From: Lucinisca nassula
Lineage: Eukaryota > Mollusca > Bivalvia > Lucinida > Lucinidae
Length of the DNA stretch: 64,000 nucleotides
Assembly: GCA_963580285.1 (NCBI GenBank)
Contig: OY757015.1
Coordinates: forward strand, 129,052,188-129,116,187
Reading direction: 5' to 3'
Shown: positions 32,630 through 44,693 of the stretch, piece after piece
How positions within the stretch are numbered: position 1 is the stretch's first letter
Layout: each line of letters starts with the position of its first letter
The notes under the pieces: generated by a model
Seen by the model: only the letters and a program-made list of their open reading frames with translations
Databases searched by the model: none
What the model was told of the DNA's origin: nothing
Position numbers and translations under genes: made by a program

Positions 32630-35600
32630 ATGTCTCCCCCGAAATTTTTTTTTTCGGAAAGACATATTGTTTTTCCCCCCGGGCGGCTGTCTGACTGTCT
32701 GTCGGTCCATCTGTCCGTCTGTCACACTTTCGTGTCCGCTCTCTAACTTGAAATTGTTCGAGCTATCTTCACGAAACTTCATATAATTATTAATCAGCAT
32801 TACACCACATGCAGTGCGCAAGAACTATAACTCTCGCATTCACACTTTTTGAATAATCTCCCTTGGAAGTTTGTCGGTATGTATTTATGTATTGGCAAAT
32901 CTTGTCCGGTCAATAACTTTCTTATTTTCGGATGGATTTTAAAATTACTTGGCAGAAATATTAACAATCATAAGACCATGTGTGGTGCGCATGAGGCAGG
33001 TCGATACCTCAAAGGTCAAGGTCATACTTAGAGGTCAAAGGTCAAAAAAGGGGCCTTTTTTTTCGTGTTTGGTCAATAACTTTCTTATTTTGAGGTGGAT
33101 TTTAAAATTACTAAGCCGAAATATTAACAACCATGAGACAATGTGTGGTGTGCATGAGGCAGGTTGGTACCTTAAAGGTCAAGGTCATACTTAGAGGTCA
33201 AAGGTCAAAAAGGGGCCTTTTTTTCGTGTTTGGTCAATAACTTTCTTATTTAGAGATGGATTTTGAAATCACTTGGCAGAAATGTTGACCAATATAAGAG
33301 GATGTGTTGTGTGCATGACCCAGGTTGGTACCTTAAAGGTCAAGGTCATACTTAGAGGTCAAAGGTAAAAAAGGGATTTTTTTTCGGGTTTGTCAATAAC
33401 TTGCTTATTTTTTTACTGAATTTGAAGTTACTTGGCAAAAATGTTAACAATCATGAGATTATGTGTTGCATGCATGATTTACTTTGGTACCTAAAAGGTC
33501 AAGGTCATACATAGAGGTCAAAGGTAAAAAAAGGGGCCTTTTTTCGTGTTTGGTCAATAACTTTCTTATTTTTAGATGGATTTTGAAAGTGCTTGGCAGA
33601 AATGTTAACCACAATGAGATGATGTGTTGCACGCATGACCCAGTTTGGTACCTGAAAGGTCAAGGTCATACATAGAGGTTAAAGGTAAAAAAGGGGGCCT
33701 TTTTTGTGTTCCGTCAATAACTTTCTAATTTTTAGATGGATTTTGAAATTACTTTACAGAAATGTTAACCACCATGAGACGATGTGTTGCGTGCATAACC
33801 CAAGTTGGTACCTTAAATGTCAAGGTCATACTAAGAGGACAAAAAGTGGCCTTTTTAGCTCACCTGAGCCGAAGGCTCATGTGAGGTATTAGTATACCAC
33901 GAGCCGGCGTCCGTCGTCGTCGTCCGTCGTCGTCCACACTTTCAAAGAAGTATATCTCCGGAACCAGTTGGCCAATCTTGATCAAATTTCATGTGAAGCA
34001 TTATCAGGTAGGGGGAAAGGCTGCATACTGTTTTCGGGCAGATCGGATGGGAACTCTGGTTGCCATGGCAACAAATAGCTCCCATAGACTTAACATAGGA
34101 AAAAGTTTGTCATCACTCTAGCTCCGTCAATTTTTTTCTGATCGACTTCATTCTTGCAGATAACGAGGACAGGCATCAAATCTCGATCAAGTTCGATTTT
34201 GGGCTGAATCGGATTATTCACTCAGGAGTTACGTGCCCTTGAGCGTTAGGAAAAAGCTTGTCATCACTCTAGCTACGTCAATTTTTTTCTGATCGATTTC
34301 ATTCTTGCAGATAACGAGGACAGGCATGAAATCTCGATCAAGTTCGATTTTGGGCTGAATCGGATTATTCACTCAGGAGTTACTTGAGCGTTGAAAAAAT
34401 TGCCTATTGACTTAACATGGGAAGAATGTTGTCATCACCGTAGCTGCTTCAATTATTTTCGGATTGGCTTTATTCTTGCAGATAACCAGCACAGCCATGA
34501 AATCTCGGTCAAGTTCGATAACTGGCAGAATCGGATCATTCACTTAGGAGTTACCTGCCCTTGTGTGTTTTTGCATTAGGGTTAATGGGAATTTCAAAAA
34601 TGTATATCTTAAAGACTACTTGGCCAACTTTGATCAAATTTCATGTGTCGCATTATTGGGCAAGTGGAAAGGCTTCATTAGGTTTTCAGGCAGATCTGAG
34701 TGGAACTCTGGTTGCCATGGCAACATCTAGCTCCCATAGACTTCACATAGGAAAAAGCTTGTCATCACTCTAGCTCAGTCAATTTTTTTCTGATCAACTT
34801 CATTCTTGCAGATAACCAGTACAGGCATAAAATCTCGGTCAAGGTCGATTTTGGGCCGAATCAGATAATTCACTCAAGAGTTACGTCCCCTTGAGCGCCC
34901 GAAAAATTGCCTATCGACTTAACATGGGGAAAATGTTGTCATCACTGTAGCTAGTAACGAGGACAGGCATAAAATCTCGGTTAAGTTCGATTTTGGGCCG
35001 AATCGGAATATTGACCTCGGAGTTACGTTACCTTGAGCAACAAAAAATTTGCCCATAGACTTAACATAGGGAAAATGTTGTGACTACGATAGCGACTTGA
35101 ATTTTTTTCAGATCAGCTTCAAACTTGCAGGTAACGAGGACAGACATAAAATCTCGGTTAAGTTAGATTTTGTGCCGAATCGGATTATTTGCTTTGGAGT
35201 TACCTGCCCTTGAGCATAAAAAAATACGTTGTGACCACGATAGCAACTTTATTTTTATTCAGATCAGCTTCAAACTTGCAGGTAACGTGGACAGGCATAA
35301 AATCTCAGTTAAGTTCGAATCAGAATATTGACGTCGGAGTTACATGACCTTGAGCGACAAAAAATTTGCCCATAGACTTTACATAGGGAAAATGTTGTGA
35401 CTACGATAGCGACTTGAATTTTTTTTAGATCAGCTTCAAACTTGCAGGTAACGAGGACAGACATAAAATCTCGGTTAAGTTCGATTTTGGGCCGAATCGG
35501 ATTATTTGCCTTGGAGTTACCTGTCCTTGAGCATAAAAAATACGTTGTGACCACGATAGCAACTTTATTTTTATTCATATCAGCTTCAAACTTGCAGGTA

Positions 35601-37179
35601 ACGAGGACAGGCATAAAATCTCGGTTAAGTTCAATTTTGGGCCGAATCGGAATATTGACCTCGGAGTTACGTGACCTTGAGCGACAAAAAATTTGCCCAT
35701 AGACTTAATTAGGGAAAATGTTGCGACTACGATAGCAACTTGAATTTTTTCAGATCAGCTTCAAACTTGCAGGTAACGAGGACAGACATAAAATCTCGGT
35801 TAAGTTCGATTTTGGGCCGAATCGGAATATTGACCTCGGAGTTACGTGACCTTGAGAGACAAAAAAATTTGCCCATAGACTTAACGTAGGGAAAATGTTG
35901 TGACAGAAATAGCGACTTGAATTTTTAGCTCACCTGAGCCAAAGGCTCCAGTGAGCCGATAGTATACCACGGCTCCGGAGTCCGTCGTCTGTCGTCCGTC
36001 CATCCGTCGTCCACACTTTCAATGAAGCATATCTCAGAAGGCAGTCGATCAATCTTGTTTAAATTTTGTGTAGCACCATTGGGCAAGGGGAAAGGCTGCA
36101 TTAGGTTTTAGAGCTAGTCTGGTTCATTTGTTCCTTCGTTCTTCTTTCTCTCTATATAGAGATAATAGACCAATGTTAAATTTTTAATCAAAGATTTCTC
36201 AGGAACTATAAAAGCTAGAAGCATCAAATTTGGTATTCAATAGAATAATGATGACTTATTTTGTGTAAGAGACATTGGGCTTTCTCAGCTTATTTGTTCA
36301 TCTGTTCTTTCATTCTTCTTTCTCTCCATTTTGACCAATGTTAAATTTTCGTCAAAGATTTCTCAGGAACTATAGAAGCTAGAAGTCTCAAACATGGAAT
36401 GCAATGCAATAATCATGACTTATATCCTGTAAGGGTCAATGGGCTGGATTCTTTTAGCAGATTTAGTAGTCAAGTCTGTGAATTGTTAAAACTTAAGTTC
36501 CTCAGGTGAGCGGTTTAGGCTCATTGAGCCTCTTGTTTAGTGTTCAGTCAATAACTTTCTTATTCCTGGATAGATTGTGAAATTACTTGGCAGAAATGTT
36601 AACCATCATGAGACGATGTGTTGCGCGCTAGACCCAGGTCGGTACCTCCAAGATCAAGGCCATAATAAGAGGTCAGAGGTAAAAAAAGTGTTTGTTTTTT
36701 TTGTCCAGTCAATAACTTTTTTATTTCTGGATGGACTTTATATGTAAAGTAACCATACAGAAATGTTCACCGTTATTAGACCATGAGTCATGTGCAAGAC
36801 CAAGGTCCATACCTCCAATGTCAAGGTCATACCTAGAGGTCAAAGGTAAAAAAAGGGACAGTCAATAACTTCCTTATTCTTTGATGGATTATGAAATTAC
36901 TTGGCAGAAATGTTAACCATCATGAGACGATGTGTTGTACCTCAAAGGTCAAGGCCATACCTAGAGGCCAAAGGTTTAAAAAGGGCTTTTTTTGTGTACG
37001 GCCAATAACTTTTTTATTTTTCTACGAACAGATTTTAAAAGTTACTTTGCAGAAATTTTCATCTTCATTAGATGATGTGTTGCACACAAGACCCAGCTCA
37101 ATACCTCCAATGTCAATGTCATACTTAGAGGTCAAAAGCGGGGGAGACATCTGTGTTTTTGTAGAAAAATAAATTCTAG
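32630..37179 (+). mobile_element. Helentron-like family C element, split by family H variant
   Basis: Starts ATGTCTCCCC at 32630, only 20 bp after the end of the previous copy, and ends GCGGGGGAGACAT, hairpin TGTTTTT-GTAG-AAAAATA and ATTCTAG|T (37179). Monomers of ~162 bp carry AGGTCAAAGGTCA (exact at 33032 and 33194). It is interrupted at 33857-36535. Confidence 0.85.
33857..36535 (+). mobile_element. Helentron-like element, family H variant (AGCTCACCTGAGCC)
   Basis: Starts AGCTCACCTGAGCC with a palindromic GAGCCGAAGGCTC, a CGTCGTCGTCGTCCG tract and the module GTATATCTCCGGAACCAG, GGCCAATCTTGATCAAATTT. The array has ~160-bp monomers that alternate in a ~320-bp higher-order pattern (GACTACGATAGCGACTTG versus GACCACGATAGCAACTTT). 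Ends CTCAGGTGAGC, hairpin AGGCTCA-T-TGAGCCT and CTCTTG|T. The host family C monomer resumes directly after it. Confidence 0.85.
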
Positions 37180-37309
37180 TATTATGCTGTTAGCTCTCTC
37201 ACCATTGCAGGTTTGAGCCTCGCCAAGTTCTGCAACGGAAGGTCCGGTGGATTTTCTCCTGGGTGGTTGTGGGGGGGGGGGGTGCAAATTTAGGGACTTT
37301 CGGTCAATT

Positions 37310-37773
37310 TTCTGTAGGGTTAGTCCCACTGAAAAAGGGGTTTACTCTTAAAGGTAAGTCTTTCCTTTAAGTTTTGTTTGTTTGTTTGATTTGAGGTTTA
37401 ACATCCCCATCAACACTGTAAAGGTCATTTTGGAGACGTTGCTTTCAATTTTGTGGGTATTTTACCTGACATTGAGATTAAATGACATCTCAAGCCCTGT
37501 CGCCCAATGAAACCAATAGGGTTCATAAGCATGGGCGGTCCGACTCGTGCGCACCGCTTTGCCTTGGCAGGCTTAGATCCTCTAAGCGGTTTACCAGTAC
37601 TTGTGTGTGGGTCGGATTCAGCTCTGCGTGGAAGCATCATGCAGCCCATATATTTCTTCAAGCCCCGATGGGTGGGGGCCGCTTTCCTTTAAGAGTTGAT
37701 CCCTATTGACAAGGGAGACAAAAATACTTTTGAAGGATTTGCCTTCCGTGAAGGTGTACATATTCCACTTAAT
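37310..37773. mobile_element. Family U MITE fragment split by a SINE
   Basis: Left part GTCCCACTGAAAAAGGGG...TTTCCTTTAAG and right part TTTCCTTTAAGAGTTGATCC...TTCCACTTAA. The SINE at 37372-37681 separates them. The right end lies 31 bp before the exon at 37805. Confidence 0.7.
37360..37693 (-). mobile_element. SINE K with 12-bp target-site duplication
   Basis: Body 37372-37681, reverse orientation (TTTGTTTGTTTGATTTGAGG first, GCCCCGATGGGTGGGGGCC last). Flanked by an exact CTTTCCTTTAAG at 37360-37371 and 37682-37693. Confidence 0.85.
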
Positions 37774-37804
37774 GCCCATAATTTTTTTTCCAATATTTTC
37801 ACAG

Positions 37805-38514
37805 AACCATATGCAGGAAGATTCAAGACTGTATGCTGTATACCAGTATTTGTGATAGTTGGTTTCCTCATGGCATGTTTGATAACCGGAATAGCTCTAC
37901 TGGTGACTTTCAAGGTCACAGATGAATATGTAAATGGCGTTACAATTGCATTGGGTGCCATTCTTGTTTTTGCTTTTGTGATGAACATTCGCAGTTTTGG
38001 AAAAGCTGTCGTGTCGCTAGTCATATCACAGAAGTCAAGAGTGATGAGGGCTGCCGATCACTTTCACCGTTTAAAGATGGAAGGTTTGATGCAGAGTTTG
38101 AAACATGAGGTTACACTTATGAATCGGTTCGTAACTAGTATAGATAAATATACAAAAAACACAACAAGGCTGGTAGTAATTGTAGATGGGCTAGACAGTT
38201 GTGAGCAAGAAAAGGTGCTCCAAGTATTAGATATAATACATACATTATTTAACGAAGAAAACTCCTCATTTGTTACAATATTAGCGGTTGATCCACAGAT
38301 CATAATTAAGGGTATAAATCAGAACTTGAAGTCTCCTTTTCATGACACAAATGTGAATGGTTTTGATTACCTGAGGAATATTGTTCACCTACCATTCTAC
38401 CTACAAAGTCAAGGACTGCAGGTCAAAAGGCAAAATATGACAAAAACTAATTCAACGTATGACCTCAATCGACCAGATTCACCGGGAAATCATCCATCCA
38501 AATCGTCTTACAGG
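37805..38514 (+). CDS. kidins220: KIDINS220 exon: second membrane pair and Walker B
   Basis: The largest exon here, 710 bp, phase 1 in and phase 0 out, acceptor aatattttcacag (ends 37804), donor GTAAGT (38515). It encodes two more membrane segments (CCIPVFVIVGFLMACLITG and GVTIALGAILVFAFVMN), a basic helical region (SQKSRVMRAADHFHRLK), the Walker B strand LVVIVDGLDSCEQ (Asp codon 38185-38187), then VDPQIIIKGINQNL and NGFDYLRNIVHLPF, which are KIDINS220 signatures. The end is a polar, serine/asparagine-rich linker. An upstream ATG at 37696 is in frame, but it lies in a MITE fragment before the acceptor and is not a start. The whole Walker B half is in one exon, with no frame break. Confidence 0.95.
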
Positions 38515-38540
38515 GTAAGTAACTCCTAGTGAGTATGTAG

Positions 38541-38931
38541 TTAAGGGGAATTGGAACACCTTCAGGGGACACAACCCCTGTAAAAGTATTTTTGTCTCCC
38601 ATGTCAATTGGGGTCATTTCTTAAAGGAAAGAATTTGCCCCTCAGGAGCAAATTGTTTCCTTTAAGAGTAGACCCCTTTTTCAGTGGGACATGGCTTATA
38701 GAAAAGCGAACAGGAAGTCCCGAAAGATACCTCCCTTTAAACAGTTGTGGAAAAATCTGCCTGGGAACCTTAAAGGAAAGAATTTGCCCCTCAGGAGCAA
38801 ATTCTTTCCTTTAAGAGTAGACCCCTTTTTCAGTGGGACATGGCTTATAGAAAAGCGAACAGGAAGTCCCGAAAGTTACCTCCCTTTGAACAATTGTGGA
38901 AAAATATGCCAGGGGTTCCCATTCCCCTGAA
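38541..38931. mobile_element. Family U MITE with internal 149-bp duplication
   Basis: Outer ends TTAAGGGGAATTGGAACACC and GGGGTTCCCATTCCCCTG. The central block AAAGGAAAGAATTTGCCCCT recurs at 38623 and 38772, a 149-bp tandem duplication of the palindromic core. Confidence 0.75.
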
Positions 38932-39713
38932 ATATCTGAGAGTTGTCATTACCCACATTATGATACTATTCAGTCAAGGACAAAAAATGTCTGGATCCCA
39001 CTCCATGATATTGTCACAATTGATCATGAAACATACATTTTCAAAGGTCGTTCTCTCCCCTCCGCTGTTTCAAAAAGAGCAGAAGTAACTTCTTGGTGAA
39101 AGAATGTGCACTGTTCTAGTTAACCTTAATAGCTGTTGTTTTTAGCTCACCTGAGCACGAAGTTCTCACGGTGAGCTATTGTGATAATTACACATTTTTT
39201 TCTCTTGTCATTTTTACTTTGAAATAATTATTTCCTTACAATGTTCTGTGATTAGCCCATTTTGTTTTTGTAAGTGTAACCATAAAGTATTTTTTTTTTT
39301 TTTGCTCTCCAGAAGTGAAAAAAGCATTTCTTACATTGCATGCATAATAGAGGGAGTCTTCCCTATGAAATGTCCATTCAATTAAATCATTAAGTTTTTC
39401 TTTTATAAGGTTATGAGGAAGTCTAGTGTAAAGGGTGAAAAATCATAAGTAGACAGACTTGAAGCACAAAAACGACGGATTTTCAATTTATTTAAAACTT
39501 CATTAGAATTTTTACAGACCAAAATAGATTTCTCTCTGATCTTTCAAAGACTTTGTCGCAATATTTTCGCAATAACATTGTTTTTTTTTAGATTTGTTGG
39601 AGTTCAAAATAGAAACTGTGTTTGTTAAAAAAACAATCAAAGTATATAGATGATATGGAAAATTGACCTTTAATGGTCGTTTTCAATATAATGTACACAT
39701 TGTTTAAATACAT
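38932..39713. other. Intron; 5' end of a family H element
   Basis: At 39144 AGCTCACCTGAGCACGAAGT, TCTCACGGTGAGCTATTGTG is a typical family H 5' terminus after TTTTT, but neither the tandem array nor a clear 3' end follows. The rest is unassigned. Confidence 0.5.
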
Positions 39714-39884
39714 CCTCTGACTGGTGGTTGCAAGTTTGATTCCACACTGGTTGGTACATTCATTTGTGGAGATAGATCATGAAATTGTTTCTACTGTCAT
39801 TCTTTCACTTGCACTGATTCATAATAGGTAGTTATCAGCTTCTGGTGAAAGAATCTGCACGGTACTGGGTAACCGCTTATGTGT

Positions 39885-40162
39885 AATATGTTCTATAAAA
39901 GGGTTATCCTTTGGAAGCAAGGAATACACCACAGAAGTGAAAAATATGGAGTGTACATGTTTTCTGGACCAGACTAGCTAGTTTCGACCAATTAGGCCTC
40001 ATCAGTGACCCTCAGATATTTTCAAAATTTCACAATGGAATCAATGATCCCAAAGGACAAGAAAATATAATCTACACTATGATGTAGGGCATGGAGATGA
40101 TTTACGGCCGCCACACATTCCCACACACCAGCTGTAGTGAAATTAAATATGTTCTATAAAAG
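39885..40162 (-). mobile_element. Retrozyme- or Penelope-like insertion with terminal direct repeats
   Basis: Bounded by AATATGTTCTATAAAAG at 39885-39901 and 40146-40162 (261-bp spacing). It interrupts a SINE and contains a hammerhead motif on the minus strand. No protein-coding capacity. A length of one unit plus the 17-bp repeat is what reverse transcription of a small circular RNA would give; a truncated Penelope-like copy is the alternative. Confidence 0.7.
39966..40011 (-). ncRNA. Hammerhead ribozyme motif, copy 1
   Basis: Minus strand: GGGTCA, CTGATGA, stem II GGCC-TAATT-GGTC, GAAA, short stem III CT-AGCT-AG, TC (cleavage triplet GUC), TGGTCC. Stem I pairs UGGUCC with GGGUCA over 6 bp including G-U pairs. 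All conserved core residues (CUGAUGA, GAAA, GUC) are present. The very short stem III is like the minimal hammerheads reported in Penelope-like elements and animal retrozymes. Confidence 0.8.
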
Positions 40163-40389
40163 CCTGCCCAGGAAAAGTGTGGTTAGGTAAACTACATGTA
40201 ACTGGCTTGACATGACCTGAATAGTGTTGACTGGGCCATTAAAAACAAAAAAACAAACATTTCTTTACTCATTACAAAAACACACCCATGCAAATTACAA
40301 AAACACACCCATGCAACAAAGTACATTCTTTAACCCACTGTATGCTAGTGGACTCTTCCATTGCTATATATTGGACAAGTCTATTTGTC

Positions 40390-42343
40390 ATATAAGGGAT
40401 GGAAGGGGAGGGAGACATATTTTTTTGGTGCAGGTCCCGTTTGCGTCTGGGTCGGCATGGCCTATTTGAAGCACTATTTCCTCAACCTATGGGTGGATTT
40501 TGACCAAACTTGCATAGACACATCACAAGGATGGGGGATTATTAGGGTCATGATGACCTTGACCTCATTTTCAAGGTCACAGCAACCCAAAAATGGCTTG
40601 TCTGCACTCTATCTCATTAACAAATAGATTAATTTTAGTCAAACTTGGTACAATATATCATTACAATATACCGCAGATTTGATGACATTTTGGTGACCTT
40701 GACCTCATTTTCAAGGTCACAGCAATCCAAAAATGGTCATTTTTGGACCAAAAAATGGCTTGTCAGCACTCTATCTCATTAACAAATTGATTAATTTTAG
40801 TCAAACTTTGTACAATATATTAATGCAACATACCACAGATTTTTATTAGATTTTGGTGACCTTGACCTCATGTTCAAGGTCACAGGGACCCCAAAACAGT
40901 CATTTTTGGACCAAAAATGGCTTGTCTGCACAGTCTCATTAACAAATTGATTAATTTTAGTCAAACTTGGTACAATATATCGTCACAACATACTGCACAT
41001 TTGATTAGATTTTGGTGACCTCATTTTCAAGGTCACAGCGACCCAAAAACTGTCATTTTTGGCCAAAAATAGCTTGTTTGCACTCTTTCTCATTAACGAA
41101 TGGATTGATTTAAGTCAAACCTAATACAATATATCATTACAATATACATGTACTGCAGATTTGATTAGATTTTGGTGACCTTTTTTTCAAGGTCACAGAC
41201 TCCCAAAAACAGTCAATTTTGGGTCAAAAAAGGCTTGTCTGCACTCTTTATCATTAACGAATTGATTGATTTTCTTCAAACTTTGTACAATATATCATTA
41301 CAACAAACCACAGATCAGATTAGATTTTGGTGACCTTGACCTTTTTTCAAGGTCATGCAGTGCTCCCAAAACAGTCAATTTTGTGCAAAAAATGGCTTGT
41401 CTGCCCTCGATCTATTAATTTTAGTCAAACTTGGTACAATATATCATTACAACATGACACAGATTTGATTATATTTTGGTGACCTTGACATTTTTTTCAA
41501 GGTCATAGGCCCCCCAAAACATACAATTTTGGGACAAAAAAGGCTGGTCTGCACCATTTCTGAAAAAGAAATTGATTAATTTCATTCAAACTTGGTAAAA
41601 TATATCATTACAACATACCGTAGATTTGGTTAGATTTTGGTTACCTTGACCTTTTTTTTGTCAGGTCACAGGCCCCCCAAAACATTCAATTTTGGGCCAA
41701 AAGTGGCTTGTCTGCACTCTTAAGGCCAAGGTCTCCCGAAACCTGTTCTTTTGGGTCCGAAATTGGCTTATCTGTAGCCTATATCATTTAAGAGTTTATG
41801 AATGTTGGTAAAAATCGGTACAATATTTAATTACAGTCTACCAATAGCCCCACCCATCAGGGCTTGAAGAAATCGATGGGCTGCTTGATGCTTCCACGCA
41901 GAACTGAAACCGACCCGCACACGAGTACTGGTATACCGTATAAAGGATCTAAGCCTGCCCAGGCAATGCAGTTCGAGACGGCCCGCCCATACTTATAAAT
42001 GCTATTGGTTTCATTGGGTGGCAGGGCTTGAGATGTCATTTCATCTCAGTGTCGGGTAGAAGTCCCACAAAATTGGAAGCAATGTCTCCAAAATGACCTT
42101 TACAGTGTTGACGGGAATGTTAAACTTCAAATCAAACAAACAAACACTTGTCTGGTGATCTGAGCTTTTAAATTACTTTTTTTTTTAAGGTCACAGGTTC
42201 CCACGAAAACTGTCAGTTTTTGGCCAAAAATGGCTTGTTCGCAGCTTACATTTTGGTGACTTTAACCCAGTTATTAAAATCAAATGGGTGTTAAAGATAT
42301 ATTTATGGTGGGGGACATTGTTTTCCTCTGAAAACATTTCTAG
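40390..42343 (+). mobile_element. Tandem-repeat element with CTAG end (family I), interrupted
   Basis: About ten monomers of roughly 140-165 bp centred on GGTGACCTTGACCTCATTTT, CAAGGTCACAG. The 3' end is GGTGGGGGACAT, hairpin TGTTTTC-CTCT-GAAAACA (42319-42336) and TTTCTAG|T. The 5' terminal palindrome appears lost or rearranged (GGGGAGGGAGACATATTTT). A SINE K lies inside. Confidence 0.7.
41849..42149 (+). mobile_element. SINE K inside family I array
   Basis: From CCCCACCCATCAGGGCTTG to CAAATCAAACAAACAAAC. No clear target-site duplication found. Confidence 0.75.
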
Positions 42344-44693
42344 TATACTTTGTTTTTATTCTATTTTTGATGGAAAATTCTGTTAGCAAATAGTGCAGGC
42401 CCTGATCAGGTGCTGCATCTGATTTGGACCTGCACTTTTTGACAAGATACCCCTTTAGGGGTTTCCCGCATACAATGGAATAATATCTCCAAAATGCTTA
42501 CTTTTCTGATGAAAATCTGTGATACTTTTCTTGTTCACATTGTAAATATAGGTTGTGGGTGCTCGTCAGAACTGCCACATTGAGGTGGTTCTAATGAATA
42601 GCCACAACCCATGTCATAGAGCAGAAATAGAAATATAGTGTATACCCCTGTAAACCCCAGTTTTCTCTCTATAAAGGGGGGTTTAGAGGGGTGTTCATTA
42701 CACAGACTTGTAAATATGATGATCTGATTAAATTTATTCCTTCCAGAGTAAAAACTCTTTTTCAGAAAGGGTTTAGTTTACATGAAGACCACATAAGTTA
42801 TCTCCCATCCCATGTAAAAAAAACACAAAGTATATACCATAAAAATCCTAAAAGTTCGGACAACTTGAGAACTTGCTGAAATTCTCCTAAAACTTTAACA
42901 GATTTTTTTCATGATCCAGCAAGGAGTCCAAAAAATGCAGGCAGAGTGGCAAACAGTATAGATCCTGATCAGACTTCAGAAGTCTGATCTGGATCTGCAC
43001 TGTTTGCTCAAGCCTGTCAGTCCCAATACTTAAGGATCATTACGTTAGTTTTAAAGCCTGGAAACTCTGTATTTTATAGGGATCTAAGGCTTTCTTAGGT
43101 CATGTAAGTATCTCTCCCAGGGGCAAGTTTAGACTGTGTTTGAAGATTGATTTTTCTGTAAAAACTGCATTATCGTATTTACCATATGTATTCGGAAAGA
43201 TAAGCCTGAGAAAACAGTGTAAACCCAGATTTGACACTGCAGAACATGGCTTCTCATCAGGGTATACACTGTTTGCCACAGCCAGGTATATTTTGACACA
43301 ACATCGAATTGTACTTGTTCAGATTTTAGAACAAGTATCGCAAGGAGTTGTGGTGTCCTAATATTTAGGGTAAATACGACAGTTTCTGTTTTGAAATAGT
43401 ATTTTTCAGAATCTTGAGCATATGACATTAGTGGTTGTTTTTGTAAAGCTACCAGTTGAAATGGCATGGTCTAAACATACATTTTCCTATTTTTTCTGAC
43501 ATGTTTGACAGAAACTGTGAGTTTGGTTGGTAAGAATGAGCCGACACATGAGGATCTTTCTCCGATTTATGTTCTTCAGATGCATGTGTGAACAGCCAAC
43601 CGATAGGACTAGACACATGAATTATTGCATGAAGCTCCATTCAGGTCTCCTCTACATGCCTGTGAGCAGCAGTAGCCTTGGCTAGACTGTGCTTTTGGAC
43701 ATGTTTGCCTGAGCCTATGCTGGCAATGCTATAAGTACCCTTTACTCTTGAACTGGCTTAAGGGGAATGGGAACAACAGGCAGATTTTCCCCGCCATTTT
43801 TCAAGGGGAGATAACTTTCATGACATTCGAGGCAATTCTAACAACAGTTCTAACAAGGTCTCACAATGTAATTTGGAGCAGAAATATGAAAAATATCAGA
43901 ATTTATATCTGAAAATTTTCAATTTTTTTGTAGTAAAATTTTCCAGTATATTTGAATGGGCGTGTTTTCTTAATGCCAAGTGAGTCAGAACACAGTTTTC
44001 CTAGAGTGCATGAAGATTTGCCAGATAGATGGCCATCTATGTGCTAAAATAGCATTTACAATACCTCTAGAACTATCATTTTTCAGAAGATTTTTTTATA
44101 TATACCGTATTTGACCTATTTACCGCACATGCTCCTATAAGCGCACACCCAAGCTTTTTCTGGAAAAAATACACAGGCGCACACTTTACAGTAACATCCC
44201 AACAAATTCATATTGAGTTTTGCTGCATCTTTGACCCAGACAATCATATGTATATGCGGTGAATCACTATGCTGAAATTCAACTCTATAAAATAATCATA
44301 TCGGAAGCCTTTTTTTCGTATTTTTTTTCGTATTGAGTGTGCACTTATTAGGTAGATTTTTCACCGCAATATTTTCATACAATTGTGAAAAAACTAAGCG
44401 CACAGTGCGGTAAATAGGTCGAATACGGTATATATATTTCTCATATTGCAGGTCCAAACATACTTTTGGTAGATCTTTAGAACCTCTCACTGAGATGGTT
44501 ATAATGAATGCGTACCTACAACCTATGTTATGAGGGAAAAAAATAATGTATACCCCTGTAAACACCATTTTTCTAACCGAGTGGTGTTTAAAGAGGTGTC
44601 TGTTTCACAGATTTGTTAACCATGTATAAAATAAAGGCCACATGTAATGACCAAGAAAATATTGGCAGAGTTACATCCTTTAACTATCAGGTG
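42344..44693. other. Intron with several MITE palindromes
   Basis: Contains GCAAACAGTG-type palindromes (about 42378-42452, 42945-43013, 43214-43276), a GGCGGTTCTAA palindrome (42541-42616), a MITE with GTATTTACC/GGTAAATAC-type ends around 43170-43378, and a family U fragment at 43750-43822. About 44105-44435 carries GTATTTGACCTATTTACCGC and an inverted GCGGTAAATAGGTCGAATAC. No gene. Confidence 0.5.

Larger units (their letters stand above)
39714..40255 (+). mobile_element. S1-type SINE interrupted by a ribozyme-bearing insertion
   Basis: Left part 39714-39886 (GCAAGTTTGATTCC B-box-like, then GGTAACCGCTTATG-type core) and right part from 40162 (GCCTGCCCAGGAAAAGTGTG to TAAAAACAAAAAAACAAAC). 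In the uninterrupted copy at 20418-20725 the two parts are adjacent (CGCTTATGTATAAGCCTGCC on the minus strand). Confidence 0.75.

Noticed and set aside
37696..37804. ATG at 37696 as a start codon of a separate gene
   Set aside because: The region is a family U MITE fragment; the acceptor at 37804 and phase match to the previous exon show an internal exon.
43129..43467. 112-codon minus-strand frame
   Set aside because: Runs across a MITE with palindromic sequence; no similarity to a known domain and no splice or start context.
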